NCBI GenBank assembly: GCA_023249695.1
Contig: JAHFCD010000005.1
Location: forward strand, 1 to 16,451
Source: Elusimicrobiota bacterium
Lineage (GTDB): Bacteria; Elusimicrobiota; Elusimicrobia; UBA1565; UBA9628
Direction: 5' to 3'
Length of the DNA stretch: 16,451 bases
Below, in pieces: positions 1-7,025 of the stretch. The notes under the pieces were generated by a model. The model searched no databases and had not been told where the DNA came from. It saw only the letters and a list, made by a program, of their open reading frames with translations. The position numbers were made by a program, and so were the translations under genes. Positions within the stretch are counted from its first letter, which is position 1. The number at the start of each line of letters is the position of its first letter.

Positions 1-243
1 GTGCTCGTCAACGACGCGGTCGCCCTGCGCGGCCTGTTCCTGATCAACCCGAAGGGCAAGGTCGCCTACTCGGTCGTGCACGATCTCGCGGTGGGCCGCT
101 CGGTGGAGGAGACTTTGCGCGTGCTCCGCGCCTTCCAGCAGGTTGAGAAGACCGGCGAGGTCTGCCCCGCGAACTGGTCGGAAGGCAAGAAGACGATGAA
201 GGCCGATCCGGTCAAGTCGAAGGCTTACTTCGCCGCCGCCTGA
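1..243 (+). CDS. 2-Cys peroxiredoxin (AhpC/Prx1 type), C-terminal part, 5' end outside the window
   Basis: Typical 2-Cys peroxiredoxins reduce hydrogen peroxide and organic peroxides in the cytoplasm using a peroxidatic and a resolving cysteine. Only the last 80 residues are present; the first codon (GTG) is most likely an internal Val of the usual '.GVL...ALRG' stretch rather than a start. Visible family marks are [12 protein letters not shown] (residues 8-19), the [20 protein letters not shown] segment (25-44) and the resolving cysteine Cys55 in GEVCPANW. The tail, W-x5-KTMKADP..SKAYF, is the C-terminal extension of typical 2-Cys enzymes, the part that can unfold on over-oxidation. The peroxidatic Cys lies outside the window, so completeness cannot be judged. 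A strong terminator follows the stop within 16 nt, so this gene ends its transcript and is independent of the genes to the right. The family call is sure; AhpC versus Tsa/Prx1 subtype is not. Confidence 0.93.
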   Translation: MLVNDAVALRGLFLINPKGKVAYSVVHDLAVGRSVEETLRVLRAFQQVEKTGEVCPANWSEGKKTMKADPVKSKAYFAAA

Positions 244-258
244 CGCCGCTCGTCGGAC

Positions 259-313
259 GCCGGCCGGGAATGGGGCGGCGAAGCCGCCCCTGCTCCCGGC
301 CGGCTCTTTATTT
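259..313 (+). terminator. Rho-independent terminator with nested stems, after the peroxiredoxin
   Basis: An 11-bp perfect outer stem (259-269 with 294-304) encloses a small asymmetric internal loop (AT / TGC) and an 8-bp perfect inner stem (272-279 with 283-290) closed by a GAA triloop. The T-rich run TCTTTATTT (305-313) follows on the plus strand, so it should stop peroxiredoxin transcription. The run contains the stop codon of the convergent protease. On the minus strand the same hairpin has no U-tract after it, so it may only slow or protect the protease transcript. Confidence 0.85.
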
Positions 314-1798
314 GGTGGCGCCGCGGGCTCCGGCGGAGGACGGCGTTTCGATGAGGTCCGCGGAGCGGTCGGCGGGGACGCGGTGGATGGCGAGGATCTC
401 CGGGCCCGCCGCGCTCGCCTTGGCGGCGTCGAGGATGATGGTCCCGGCGAAGTCGGTGACCGGGTCCTCCTTGATGACCTGCAGGCCGTCGACGGGATGC
501 TTGAAGGCCTCGACGAGGTCCTCGAGCTTGGAGATCTTCCGGCCGTTGACCGACTCGATGAGGATGCCGCGGAACTCGTGATAGCCCGCGTTGACCTCGT
601 TGGGCAGGATGAAGGCGATGACGACCGCCTCGGTCCGGTCCTCGGACGGCAGGACGTAGTCGCGGAGGTAGCGCAGGCTCGTCGGAATGTCGTTGGCCTG
701 CCATTGGCCGATGTAGTTGTTCGTGACCGGCGTGAAGACGATGCCTCCGTACATGAAGTAGCGCGGGCGGACGTCGTAGAGCGGCTCGCCGACGATGTCC
801 TCCTTGGAGGCCTTCATCGCGATCGTCACCCGCAGCGGCTTGCCGTCGCGCAGGACGTCGAACGGGACCGCCTCGTCGACGAGGTGCATGCTGATCAGAT
901 GGATGAACGAGAGGCGCTTGTCGGGGCTGAACAGATAGGTTCCGTCGTCGCCGATCTGGACTCCGTCCACCGCCATCAGGACGTCGCCTTCCTTGAGATG
1001 GCCCCAGGCCGCGGACCCGTAGACCACGCGGCTGATCAGGACGCCCGTCTGGGCCGGCTTCATCCGGAAGCGCGCGCGCAGGCCGTCGTTCTCCATGTTC
1101 TGCCAGATCAGGCCGACCGAGGGCACGCGCTCATAATGCCCGTTGCGGATATCGCGCAGGAAGCGGCGCACCAGCGGCACCGGCACCGCGTAGCCGATGT
1201 TTTCGACGCCCGAGCCGGAGAACGACTGGAAGGAGACCCCGACGAGCTTGCCGTCCTTCATCATCGGGCCGCCGCTGTTGCCGGGGTTGATCGCGGCGTC
1301 GGTCTGCAGCGCGAGCAGGCGGCGGGAGGAGTGGGAGTAGTCGATGACCTCGATGCGGGAGATGATCCCCTCGGTGATCGAGAGGTCGTCGCCGCCGGCC
1401 GGGAAGCCGTACACCGCGACCTTGTCGCGCTGATGCGGAAGTTCGCCGAGCGCGACGGGCTTGGCGCCCTTGTAGAAGGCGGGATCCTTGACCTTCAGGA
1501 TGGCCAGCTCGCAGTCGTGGGCGACGAACTCGACGGAGGCCTCGTATTTCTTGGCGTCGCCCGGGCGGCGGACCTGGACGAAGATCTGGTCGCTGACGAC
1601 GTGCGCGTTCGTCAGGATGCGGTCCCCCTCGATGATGACTCCGGATCCGGAAAGGTTGTCCTGGGCGTTCGTCTGCCAGGGCTGATAAAAGTCGGCTTTC
1701 TGGTGGGTCGTGAAGATCTTCACGGCGGAGTTGCGCATGCCGTCGTCCGCGGCGCGCAGGGGGCCGCACAGCAGCAGAAGGGCGATCAAGGGTTTCAT
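308..1798 (-). CDS. Secreted Deg/HtrA-type serine protease of the plant-like Deg2/Deg9 group, with PDZ domains
   Basis: A 496-residue envelope protease, predicted to cut or quality-control periplasmic proteins. Residues 1-17 form a signal peptide (MKPLIALLLLCGPLRAA). The trypsin-like domain follows: GSGVII (51-56), TNAHVV with His66, and INPGNSGGP with the nucleophile Ser175. The position aligned with the catalytic Asp (HDCELAIL, 94-101) is Glu97, although Asp95 is two residues away. A first PDZ domain covers about 235-330, with a GDVLMAVDG motif at 271-279. RPRYFMYGGIVFTPVT (344-359) resembles the segment that follows PDZ1 in plant Deg2/Deg9, and a second PDZ-like domain spans about 395-460 (GILIESVNGR). 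I chose ATG 1798 because it starts the signal peptide directly; a TTG at 1861 in frame would put 21 residues before it. No Shine-Dalgarno is seen; a -10-like TACACT ends 6 nt upstream. Divergent from yajC, convergent with the peroxiredoxin. Confidence 0.88.
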   Translation of the reverse strand: MKPLIALLLLCGPLRAADDGMRNSAVKIFTTHQKADFYQPWQTNAQDNLSGSGVIIEGDRILTNAHVVSDQIFVQVRRPGDAKKYEASVEFVAHDCELAILKVKDPAFYKGAKPVALGELPHQRDKVAVYGFPAGGDDLSITEGIISRIEVIDYSHSSRRLLALQTDAAINPGNSGGPMMKDGKLVGVSFQSFSGSGVENIGYAVPVPLVRRFLRDIRNGHYERVPSVGLIWQNMENDGLRARFRMKPAQTGVLISRVVYGSAAWGHLKEGDVLMAVDGVQIGDDGTYLFSPDKRLSFIHLISMHLVDEAVPFDVLRDGKPLRVTIAMKASKEDIVGEPLYDVRPRYFMYGGIVFTPVTNNYIGQWQANDIPTSLRYLRDYVLPSEDRTEAVVIAFILPNEVNAGYHEFRGILIESVNGRKISKLEDLVEAFKHPVDGLQVIKEDPVTDFAGTIILDAAKASAAGPEILAIHRVPADRSADLIETPSSAGARGATK

Positions 1799-1804
1799 GC
1801 GGCC

Positions 1805-1810
1805 AGTGTA
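1805..1810 (-). promoter_or_regulatory. Possible -10 box (TACACT) for the protease, leaderless-type spacing
   Basis: Read on the minus strand, TACACT matches TATAAT at 4 of 6 bases and ends 6 nt before the ATG at 1798. Transcription would then start at or next to the start codon, which fits the absence of a ribosome binding site. No convincing -35 box is seen, so this is weak on its own. Confidence 0.25.
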
Positions 1811-1828
1811 GCCGTATTGCGGGAAAAT

Positions 1829-1855
1829 TGCTAGGATGACGCCCGCTATAAGGAG
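1829..1855 (+). promoter_or_regulatory. Possible extended -10 (TGCTAGGAT) and strong ribosome binding site of yajC
   Basis: TG-C-TAGGAT (1829-1837) has the TGn extension and 4 of 6 bases of TATAAT; no good -35 is seen. AGGAG (1851-1855) sits 5 nt before the yajC ATG and is a strong Shine-Dalgarno that fixes the start. TATAAG (1847-1852) also looks like a -10 but overlaps the ribosome binding site and so cannot be one for this start. Confidence 0.45.
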
Positions 1856-1860
1856 AACCA

Positions 1861-2157
1861 ATGCAGCCCGTCGCGAACCCTCTCATCAACCTGGCTCCGA
1901 TCGTCGCGATCTTCGTGATTTTCTACTTCCTTCTGATCCGGCCGCAGCAGAAGCAGCAGCAGGAGCATGAATCCCTGCTCAAGAACCTCAAGACCGGCGA
2001 CAAGGTCCTGACGACGGGCGGCCTGTACGGCGCGATCACCGGCTTCAAGGGCGACGATCTCGAGGTGCAGTTCTCCCAGACCGTGAAGCTCACGGTGGCG
2101 CGCTCGGCCGTGACGCGAGTCGTCAGCGACGTCAAGACCGGCGTCGTCGTCTCTTAA
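1861..2157 (+). CDS. yajC: Sec translocase accessory subunit YajC
   Basis: YajC is a small inner-membrane protein that joins SecD and SecF in the holotranslocon that helps SecYEG push proteins across the membrane. The 98 residues have the normal layout: a short periplasmic N-terminus, one membrane helix (about 11-26, ending FYFLLI), the signature RPQQKQQQ at 27-34, and a small cytoplasmic domain with TGDKVLTTGGLYGAIT (45-60). The start ATG has AGGAG five bases before it. It is the first gene of yajC-secD-secF, 21 nt ahead of secD, which is the common bacterial order. Nothing is missing. Confidence 0.96.
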   Translation: MQPVANPLINLAPIVAIFVIFYFLLIRPQQKQQQEHESLLKNLKTGDKVLTTGGLYGAITGFKGDDLEVQFSQTVKLTVARSAVTRVVSDVKTGVVVS

Positions 2158-2178
2158 CCTAATAAGGATCGAATCGAC

Positions 2179-3591
2179 ATGACCAAGACCCAGACCAAGT
2201 GGCTCGGGCTCCTCGCCCTGATCGTCGGCTCCGTTTTCCTCCTCTACCCGACGGTGAACTGGTACCAGCTCGATCCGGTCGAGCGGGCCAAGCTCGAAGC
2301 CTTGCGCGAGCGGCCGAAATGGCTCGTCAACCTCGGCCTCGACCTCAAGGGCGGCACGCACATGGTCATGGAGCTGCAGGTCGAGAAGCTCGACCCCAAG
2401 ACCACCCTCAATGAGGGCATGACCCAGGCCATCGAGATCATCCGCAACCGCATCGACCAGTTCGGCGTGGCCGAGCCCCTCATCGTGCGCCAGGGCGCGC
2501 GCTGGATCGTCGTCCAGCTGCCCGGCGTGACCGACTCCCAGCACGCGAAGGAGCTCGTCGGCAAGACCGCCCAGCTCGAGTTCCGCATGGTGGACGACTC
2601 CGAGAAGGCGCGCGCGGCGATGAACAAGATCCTCGAGCTCGGCAATCCGTTCGACGGCGCGACGCCCTCGACGGCCGCGGCCAAGCTCGTCCCCGCAGGC
2701 CTCCAGCTCTTCAAGGGCAAGGACAGCGCGATGTACCTGCTGAAGACGGAAGTGCCGCTGACCGGCGCGGCACTTGATACGGCGAAGGTCGAGACCGGCG
2801 GCGAGTACGGCATGCCCGTCGTCGCCTTCAAGTTCAAGCCCGACGCGGCCGGCAAGTTCTCCGCGCTCACGGCCTCCAACATCGGAAAGCACATGGCGAT
2901 CGTCCTCGACGACACCGTGTTCTCCGCGCCCGTCATCAAGGGCCGCATCGGCGGCGGCTCGGGCATCATCGAGGGCCAGTTCTCCTCCGAGGACGCCAAA
3001 TCCCTGGCGATCGTCCTGCGCGCCGGCGCTTTGCCCGCGCCCGTGAAGGTCATCGAGGAGCGCGTCGTCGGCCCGACCGTCGGCGAGGACTCGATCAAGG
3101 ACGGCTTCCGCTCGAGCGCGATCGGCTTCGGCCTGGTCGTGCTCTTCATGCTCGTCTACTATCGCGCCTCCGGCTTCGTCGCGATCATGGCGCTGGCGAT
3201 GAACCTTCTGCTGCTGCTCGCGACGATGGCCTACCTCAAGTCGACCTTGACCCTTCCGGGCATGGCCGGCATCATCCTGTCGCTGGCGATGGCCGTGGAC
3301 GCCAACGTGCTGATCTTCGAGCGCATCCGCGAAGAGATGCGCCTGGGCAAGCCCGTCAAGATGGCGCTTTCCGTCGGCTACGACCGCGCCTTCTCGGCGA
3401 TTCTGGACTCGCACGTGACCTCGCTGATCTCGTCGGCGTTCCTGTTCCAGTTCGGCACGGGGCCCATTAAGGGGTTCGCCGTCACGCTGACGATCGGCCT
3501 GATCCTGTCCCTGTTCACCGCGATCGTCGTCACGCGCATGATCTTCGACTACTTCCTCGCCAATAACGACATTCAGGAGCTCTCCATCTAA
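2179..3591 (+). CDS. secD: Protein translocase subunit SecD
   Basis: SecD is the larger half of the SecDF motor, which uses the proton gradient to pull exported proteins into the periplasm. The 470 residues have one N-terminal membrane helix (about 9-25), then the P1 region starting at NLGLDLKGGTHMVMEL (51-66), the QFGVAEP segment (94-100) and the P4-like end with RAGALPAPVKV (281-291) and EERVVGPTVGEDSI (293-306). A five-helix membrane block follows (about 310-460). MAVDANVLIFERIREEM (371-387) is the TM4 signature; Asp374 corresponds to the conserved proton-relay aspartate. The periplasmic part is shorter than in E. coli SecD (615 residues), as in many other phyla. AAGGAT lies about 10 nt before the ATG. 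Its TAA overlaps the secF ATG by one base (TAATG), so the two should be translated together. Confidence 0.96.
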   Translation: MTKTQTKWLGLLALIVGSVFLLYPTVNWYQLDPVERAKLEALRERPKWLVNLGLDLKGGTHMVMELQVEKLDPKTTLNEGMTQAIEIIRNRIDQFGVAEPLIVRQGARWIVVQLPGVTDSQHAKELVGKTAQLEFRMVDDSEKARAAMNKILELGNPFDGATPSTAAAKLVPAGLQLFKGKDSAMYLLKTEVPLTGAALDTAKVETGGEYGMPVVAFKFKPDAAGKFSALTASNIGKHMAIVLDDTVFSAPVIKGRIGGGSGIIEGQFSSEDAKSLAIVLRAGALPAPVKVIEERVVGPTVGEDSIKDGFRSSAIGFGLVVLFMLVYYRASGFVAIMALAMNLLLLLATMAYLKSTLTLPGMAGIILSLAMAVDANVLIFERIREEMRLGKPVKMALSVGYDRAFSAILDSHVTSLISSAFLFQFGTGPIKGFAVTLTIGLILSLFTAIVVTRMIFDYFLANNDIQELSI

Positions 3592-4559
3592 TGGAACTTT
3601 TCAAGCAACCCAACATCGACTTCATCGGGCATCGCTGGATCCCGATCGGCTGCTCCGTCGCCGTGCTGACGCTCAGCCTCGCCTCCATGGCCGTCAAGGG
3701 CTTCAACTACTCGATCGAGTTCACCGGCGGCACCTTGCTGCAGATCAGCTTCCCCGCCGACTCGAAGGTTCAGGTTGACGGCGTCCGCAAGGCTTTGGAA
3801 GCCGAGGGCCTTAAAACGGAAATCCAGTCCGTCGAAGGCGGCCGTCCCACCTTCATCCTGAGAGAGCAGGCGATCGACGACGCCGCGGCGACCGCGTACG
3901 CCAATACGGCCCTTGCCGCCCTCCGGAAGGCCTACCCGACGGTCGAGCCGACTCTCGATCATAAGGATGTCATCGGCGCCGTGGTCGGCAAGGATCTGCG
4001 CCGGCGCACGATCTGGGCGATCGTGCTGAGCCTGCTCGGCATCCTGGTCTACGTCGCCTACCGTTTCGAGAACCCGATCTGGAGCCTGGGAGGCGTCATC
4101 GCGCTGTTCCACGACGTGATCGGCGTGGCCGGCCTGTTCTCCTTCCTCGGCCTGCAGATGGACCTGCTGATCGTGACGGCGCTGCTGACCATCGCCGGCT
4201 ATTCGATCAGCGACACGATCGTCGTCTTCGACCGCATGCGCGAGAAGCTGCGCACGGACCGCACGCACGATCTGCGCACCTTGATCGACTCCTCGATCAA
4301 CGAGACGCTGTCGCGCACGGTCATCACGGTCCTCACGGTGCAGATCGTCAGCATGACGATCCTGTTCTTCGGCGGCCCCGTCCTGCACAACTTCGCGCTC
4401 GCGATGGTCGTCGGCAACCTTCTCGGCACCTACTCGTCGATCGCGGTGGCCGCGCCCCTCGTCTACGAGTATCAGGTTCGCTTCGGCGGCAAGAGGTCGT
4501 CTTATGTGGCCGCCGAAACATCCGCGATCAAGGTCAAGGAAGGCCGCCGCCGCCGGTGA
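3591..4559 (+). CDS. secF: Protein translocase subunit SecF
   Basis: SecF pairs with SecD in the SecDF export motor of the inner membrane. In its 322 residues, helix 1 is at about 15-34, followed by the signature NYSIEFTGGTLLQI (39-52), the small P1 domain to about residue 135, and five further helices. The TM4 motif GYSISDTIVVFDRMREK (203-219) carries Asp208, matching the conserved Asp of the SecD-SecF interface; ETLSRTVITVLTV (238-250) and SIAVAAPLVYEY (283-294) are also typical. The C-terminus is basic (EGRRRR). SecD and SecF are separate genes here, not fused. The stop TGA overlaps the GTG start of the next gene (GTGA), extending the coupled series into envelope genes. Confidence 0.96.
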   Translation: MELFKQPNIDFIGHRWIPIGCSVAVLTLSLASMAVKGFNYSIEFTGGTLLQISFPADSKVQVDGVRKALEAEGLKTEIQSVEGGRPTFILREQAIDDAAATAYANTALAALRKAYPTVEPTLDHKDVIGAVVGKDLRRRTIWAIVLSLLGILVYVAYRFENPIWSLGGVIALFHDVIGVAGLFSFLGLQMDLLIVTALLTIAGYSISDTIVVFDRMREKLRTDRTHDLRTLIDSSINETLSRTVITVLTVQIVSMTILFFGGPVLHNFALAMVVGNLLGTYSSIAVAAPLVYEYQVRFGGKRSSYVAAETSAIKVKEGRRRR

Positions 4560-5119
4560 GGAAGATCAAGGGCTTCAAGCTCACGCTTCGGCCCCACGTC
4601 GTCAAACAGCGCGCCAAGAAATTCAAGATCGACATCGAGGCCGCGGGGCTTGGCGAGCTTGCGCTCGCCAAGTTCTTAGAACGCGCGTCGAAGGCCCTCA
4701 CGCCGGGCGTCGTCTTCGACACCTTCGGCCATCCCGACGCGGATCAATCGCTGCTGTCCCCGATGCCCGGCCTGGCCTACAGCCTGATCCTGGCCTCTCT
4801 CGGGGAGGGCTTCGGCCCCATCCGCGCGAAGGAGGCCTCGATTCCCGAGGCGCTTTGGCCCTATCTCGAGGAGCACGCCCTCGACGAGGCCGTGCGCTTC
4901 GCGTCGGCCTTGATCGCCGACGAGGCCGAGAAGGACAACTGCGAGCTTTCCCCGCTCAGCCCGATCGCTTCGCCCGAGGCGCTCGAAGCGGCCTTGCGCA
5001 AGCTCGACGCCGGCGCGAAGCTCGGCGTGACCGTCGACAATGGCCGGCTCTCCCCCTCCGCCTCCCTCGCGGTCAGCCAATCCTGGCTCGCGAAGTCGAA
5101 GGCCAAGGGCCGCAAATAG
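4556..5119 (+). CDS. Unknown protein of 187 residues between secF and the acyltransferase
   Basis: I do not firmly recognise this protein. It starts at GTG 4556, overlapping the secF stop by 4 nt, and its TAG overlaps the GTG of the next gene by one base, so it is a coupled operon member rather than spare sequence. The N-terminus is basic (MRKIKGFKLTLRPHVVKQRAKK within the first 22 residues), with no signal peptide or membrane helix, so it is probably cytoplasmic. A helical stretch (about 105-130) is followed by ELSPLSPIASPEALEAAL (130-147) and LGVTVDNGRLSPSASLAVS (156-174). This order, 'LSP-S..-x-LGV-x-(D/E)-SPSAS', distantly recalls the S-adenosylmethionine-binding activation domain of cobalamin-dependent methionine synthase, but the GYG/CPDH motifs of that domain are absent. 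The resemblance is a hint only. Confidence 0.8.
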   Translation: MRKIKGFKLTLRPHVVKQRAKKFKIDIEAAGLGELALAKFLERASKALTPGVVFDTFGHPDADQSLLSPMPGLAYSLILASLGEGFGPIRAKEASIPEALWPYLEEHALDEAVRFASALIADEAEKDNCELSPLSPIASPEALEAALRKLDAGAKLGVTVDNGRLSPSASLAVSQSWLAKSKAKGRK

Positions 5120-5748
5120 TGCTTCGCCGGGTCGTCCCCTACCTCGCCTACCTCTACGTGACGTTCGTCGGCTGGACCACGCGCTCGCTGGTGCTCCGCG
5201 CCGACATTCCCGAGACGGTCCACCGGACGGGGGAGCGCTTCATCTACGCCTTCTGGCACCAGCGCCAGATCTTTTTCACCTGGTCGCACCGCAACGTGTC
5301 GGCGGCGGTGCTCGTCAGCAAGTCCAAGGACGGCGAGCTGATCGCCCGGACGATGGAGCTGTCCCGCATCGGCGCGGTGCGCGGGTCGTCCTCTCGCGGC
5401 GGTGCCGTCGCGGCCCGCGAAATGGTCGAGATGCTGCGCTCCGGCACCGACGTCGGCATCACGCCGGACGGTCCGCGGGGCCCGGCGCGCGAAGCCAAGG
5501 AAGGCGCGGTGAAGGTGGCGCAGCTGTCCGGCATGCCGATCGTCCCGATCGCCAACGCGCTGTCGCACAAGGTCGAGATCTCCAAGGCCTGGGACCGGCT
5601 TCAGGTGCCTCTTCCGTTCGGCCGCGCCGTCGTGATCTACGGGGAGCCGCTGCGCGTCAGGCCGGACGACGACCTCGCCGCGAAGGCCGCCGAGCTCAAG
5701 GCCGCGATCGACGCCCTCACCGCCGAGGCCGACCGCCTGATCCGATGA
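5119..5748 (+). CDS. DUF374 lysophospholipid acyltransferase-like protein
   Basis: Predicted acyltransferase of the LPLAT superfamily (DUF374), probably acting at the inner face of the inner membrane on lipid A or a related lipid; the substrate is inferred from its place directly before Kdo transferase. It has 209 residues. A hydrophobic N-terminal segment (about 5-18) may anchor it, then FWHQRQIFF with His47 corresponds to the catalytic His block. SKSKDGELIA (67-76) and RGSSSRGG (88-95) follow, then the DUF374 signature GITPDGPRGPAR (113-124). GMPIVPIA (138-145) precedes a C-terminal sheet region. GTG 5119 was chosen because it sits on the previous stop codon (TAGTG) with AAGGG about 10 nt before it; the longer open frame upstream is only the shadow of secF and the preceding gene. 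It overlaps waaA by 4 nt (ATGA). Confidence 0.88.
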   Translation: MLRRVVPYLAYLYVTFVGWTTRSLVLRADIPETVHRTGERFIYAFWHQRQIFFTWSHRNVSAAVLVSKSKDGELIARTMELSRIGAVRGSSSRGGAVAAREMVEMLRSGTDVGITPDGPRGPAREAKEGAVKVAQLSGMPIVPIANALSHKVEISKAWDRLQVPLPFGRAVVIYGEPLRVRPDDDLAAKAAELKAAIDALTAEADRLIR

Positions 5749-7025
5749 GCGCCCTGATTCTCCTTCTGGAGACCTTGATCTCCCCGCTCGCAGGCCTGGG
5801 CTTCGTGCTCTCGTTTCTCCTGTCGCCCAATCGGGGCCGCCTCGACGGACTTTACGGCGAAATGCCCGAGCGCTTCGGCGCGGTCCCGGACGAGGCCCTG
5901 GGCCGGCTTCAGGGCCGCGACGTGTGGTGGTTTCATGCCGCTTCCGCCGGGGAGGTCGCCGGCCTGGTCCCGATCCTGGAGGCGCTGTCGAAAAAAAGCG
6001 CCGCGGCGCTTTTTCTCACCACGACGACGCGCTCCGGCCGCGAGGCGGCGCGCGCCTTGCCGTATGTCTCCTGGGCCCAACTCGCCCCTCTCGACGCCTG
6101 GCCCTTCGTGAGCCGTTTCCTGGCCGCCGTGAAGCCGAGCCGACTGGTCCTGGCCGAGACCGAGCTGTGGCCCACGACCTTGATCCTCGCGAGCCGCGCG
6201 GGCCTTTCCCCGGCGCTGATCAACGCGCGCCTCACGGCGAAAAGCCTCTCCCGCTATCGCGCGATCTCCGCGCTCCTCGCCCCGGCGCTGAGGGCGCTCG
6301 TCGTGGTCGGCGCCCAGAGCGAGGACGACGCCGCTCGCTTCGTTTCGCTCGGCGTCCCGCCCGGCCGCGTGAAGGTCACCGGCAACGCCAAGTACGACCG
6401 GGAGGCCGAGCCCGCCGTGAGCGCCGCCGCCCGCGCCAAGGTCGCGGCGCTCGGCTGGGGGCGCGACCCGCTGTTCGTCGCGGGGAGCACCCACCCGTTC
6501 GAGGAGGAGATGGTGCTCGCCGCCTACATGGCCGCGCGGCGCGCCGAGCCGCGCCTGCGGCTCGTCCTCGCTCCGCGCCATCTTGAGCGCGCCGCCGACG
6601 CCGCCGACCTGCTGGCGCACGCGGGGCTCAAGGCCGCCCGCTGGAGCCGCGCTCCCGACGCCGGATGCGCCGCGCTGCTGCTCGACGAGATGGGCGTGCT
6701 GCCCTCGTTCTACGGCCTGGCCCGCGCGGCGTTCGTCGGCGGGACCTTGGTGAAGGTCGGCGGCCACAATCTTCTCGAGCCGGCGCTGGCCGGCGTGCCG
6801 GTGCTGTTCGGCCCCCACACCGGCCACATCGAACTGCCGGCCGCGCTCCTCTCCGCCCACGGGGGCGGCGGGCGCCGGGTCGCCGACGCGGCGCAGCTCG
6901 CCGAGCGCCTCATCGAATTCGTCAAGGATGAGGCGGCCGCGCGCGCGGCCGGGGAATCCGCGCGCAAGTCAGCCGACGGCCTGCGGGGAGCCGGCGCCCG
7001 CACGCTTGAGGCCCTCGGTGCCTAG
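5745..7025 (+). CDS. waaA: 3-deoxy-D-manno-octulosonic acid (Kdo) transferase
   Basis: WaaA (KdtA) moves Kdo from CMP-Kdo onto the lipid A precursor at the inner membrane, the step that begins the LPS core. Its 426 residues are normal for the family. An N-terminal membrane anchor (about 3-26) is followed by the N-terminal GT-B domain with WFHAASAGEV (62-71; Glu70 matches the proposed catalytic base), LTTTTRSGRE (91-100), LAETELWP (136-143) and INARLTAKSLSRY (159-171). The C-terminal donor domain starts near GNAKYD (213-218, usually GNLKFD) and has AGSTHPFEEE (246-255), APRHLER (276-282), VGGTLVKVGGHNLLEP (331-346) and VLFGPHTGH (353-361). ATG 5745 overlaps the acyltransferase stop; longer frames upstream are out-of-frame shadow. 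There is no separate Shine-Dalgarno, so translation is probably coupled. The number of Kdo units added cannot be read from sequence. Confidence 0.94.
   Translation: MSALILLLETLISPLAGLGFVLSFLLSPNRGRLDGLYGEMPERFGAVPDEALGRLQGRDVWWFHAASAGEVAGLVPILEALSKKSAAALFLTTTTRSGREAARALPYVSWAQLAPLDAWPFVSRFLAAVKPSRLVLAETELWPTTLILASRAGLSPALINARLTAKSLSRYRAISALLAPALRALVVVGAQSEDDAARFVSLGVPPGRVKVTGNAKYDREAEPAVSAAARAKVAALGWGRDPLFVAGSTHPFEEEMVLAAYMAARRAEPRLRLVLAPRHLERAADAADLLAHAGLKAARWSRAPDAGCAALLLDEMGVLPSFYGLARAAFVGGTLVKVGGHNLLEPALAGVPVLFGPHTGHIELPAALLSAHGGGGRRVADAAQLAERLIEFVKDEAAARAAGESARKSADGLRGAGARTLEALGA

Noticed and set aside
1847..1852. TATAAG as the -10 box of yajC
   Set aside because: It overlaps the AGGAG ribosome binding site, so a transcript begun there would lack that site.
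1799..1861. Start of the protease at TTG 1861
   Set aside because: It would run through the yajC ribosome binding site and place 21 residues before a clean signal peptide that begins at ATG 1798.
383..3414. Long antisense frames opposite the Deg protease (383-1834, plus) and opposite secD/yajC (1846-3414, minus)
   Set aside because: Their products are low-complexity D/R/V/L mixtures without domains, and the opposite strands encode clear protease, YajC and SecD.
4504..5118. In-frame upstream extension of the DUF374 acyltransferase by about 205 residues
   Set aside because: The extension is Arg/Pro/Gly-rich shadow of secF and the 187-residue gene; the real domain starts at GTG 5119, on the preceding stop codon.
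5040..5744. In-frame upstream extension of waaA by 235 residues
   Set aside because: It is Arg/Pro-rich shadow of the acyltransferase gene; ATG 5745 gives a normal-length WaaA with its membrane anchor and an ATGA overlap.
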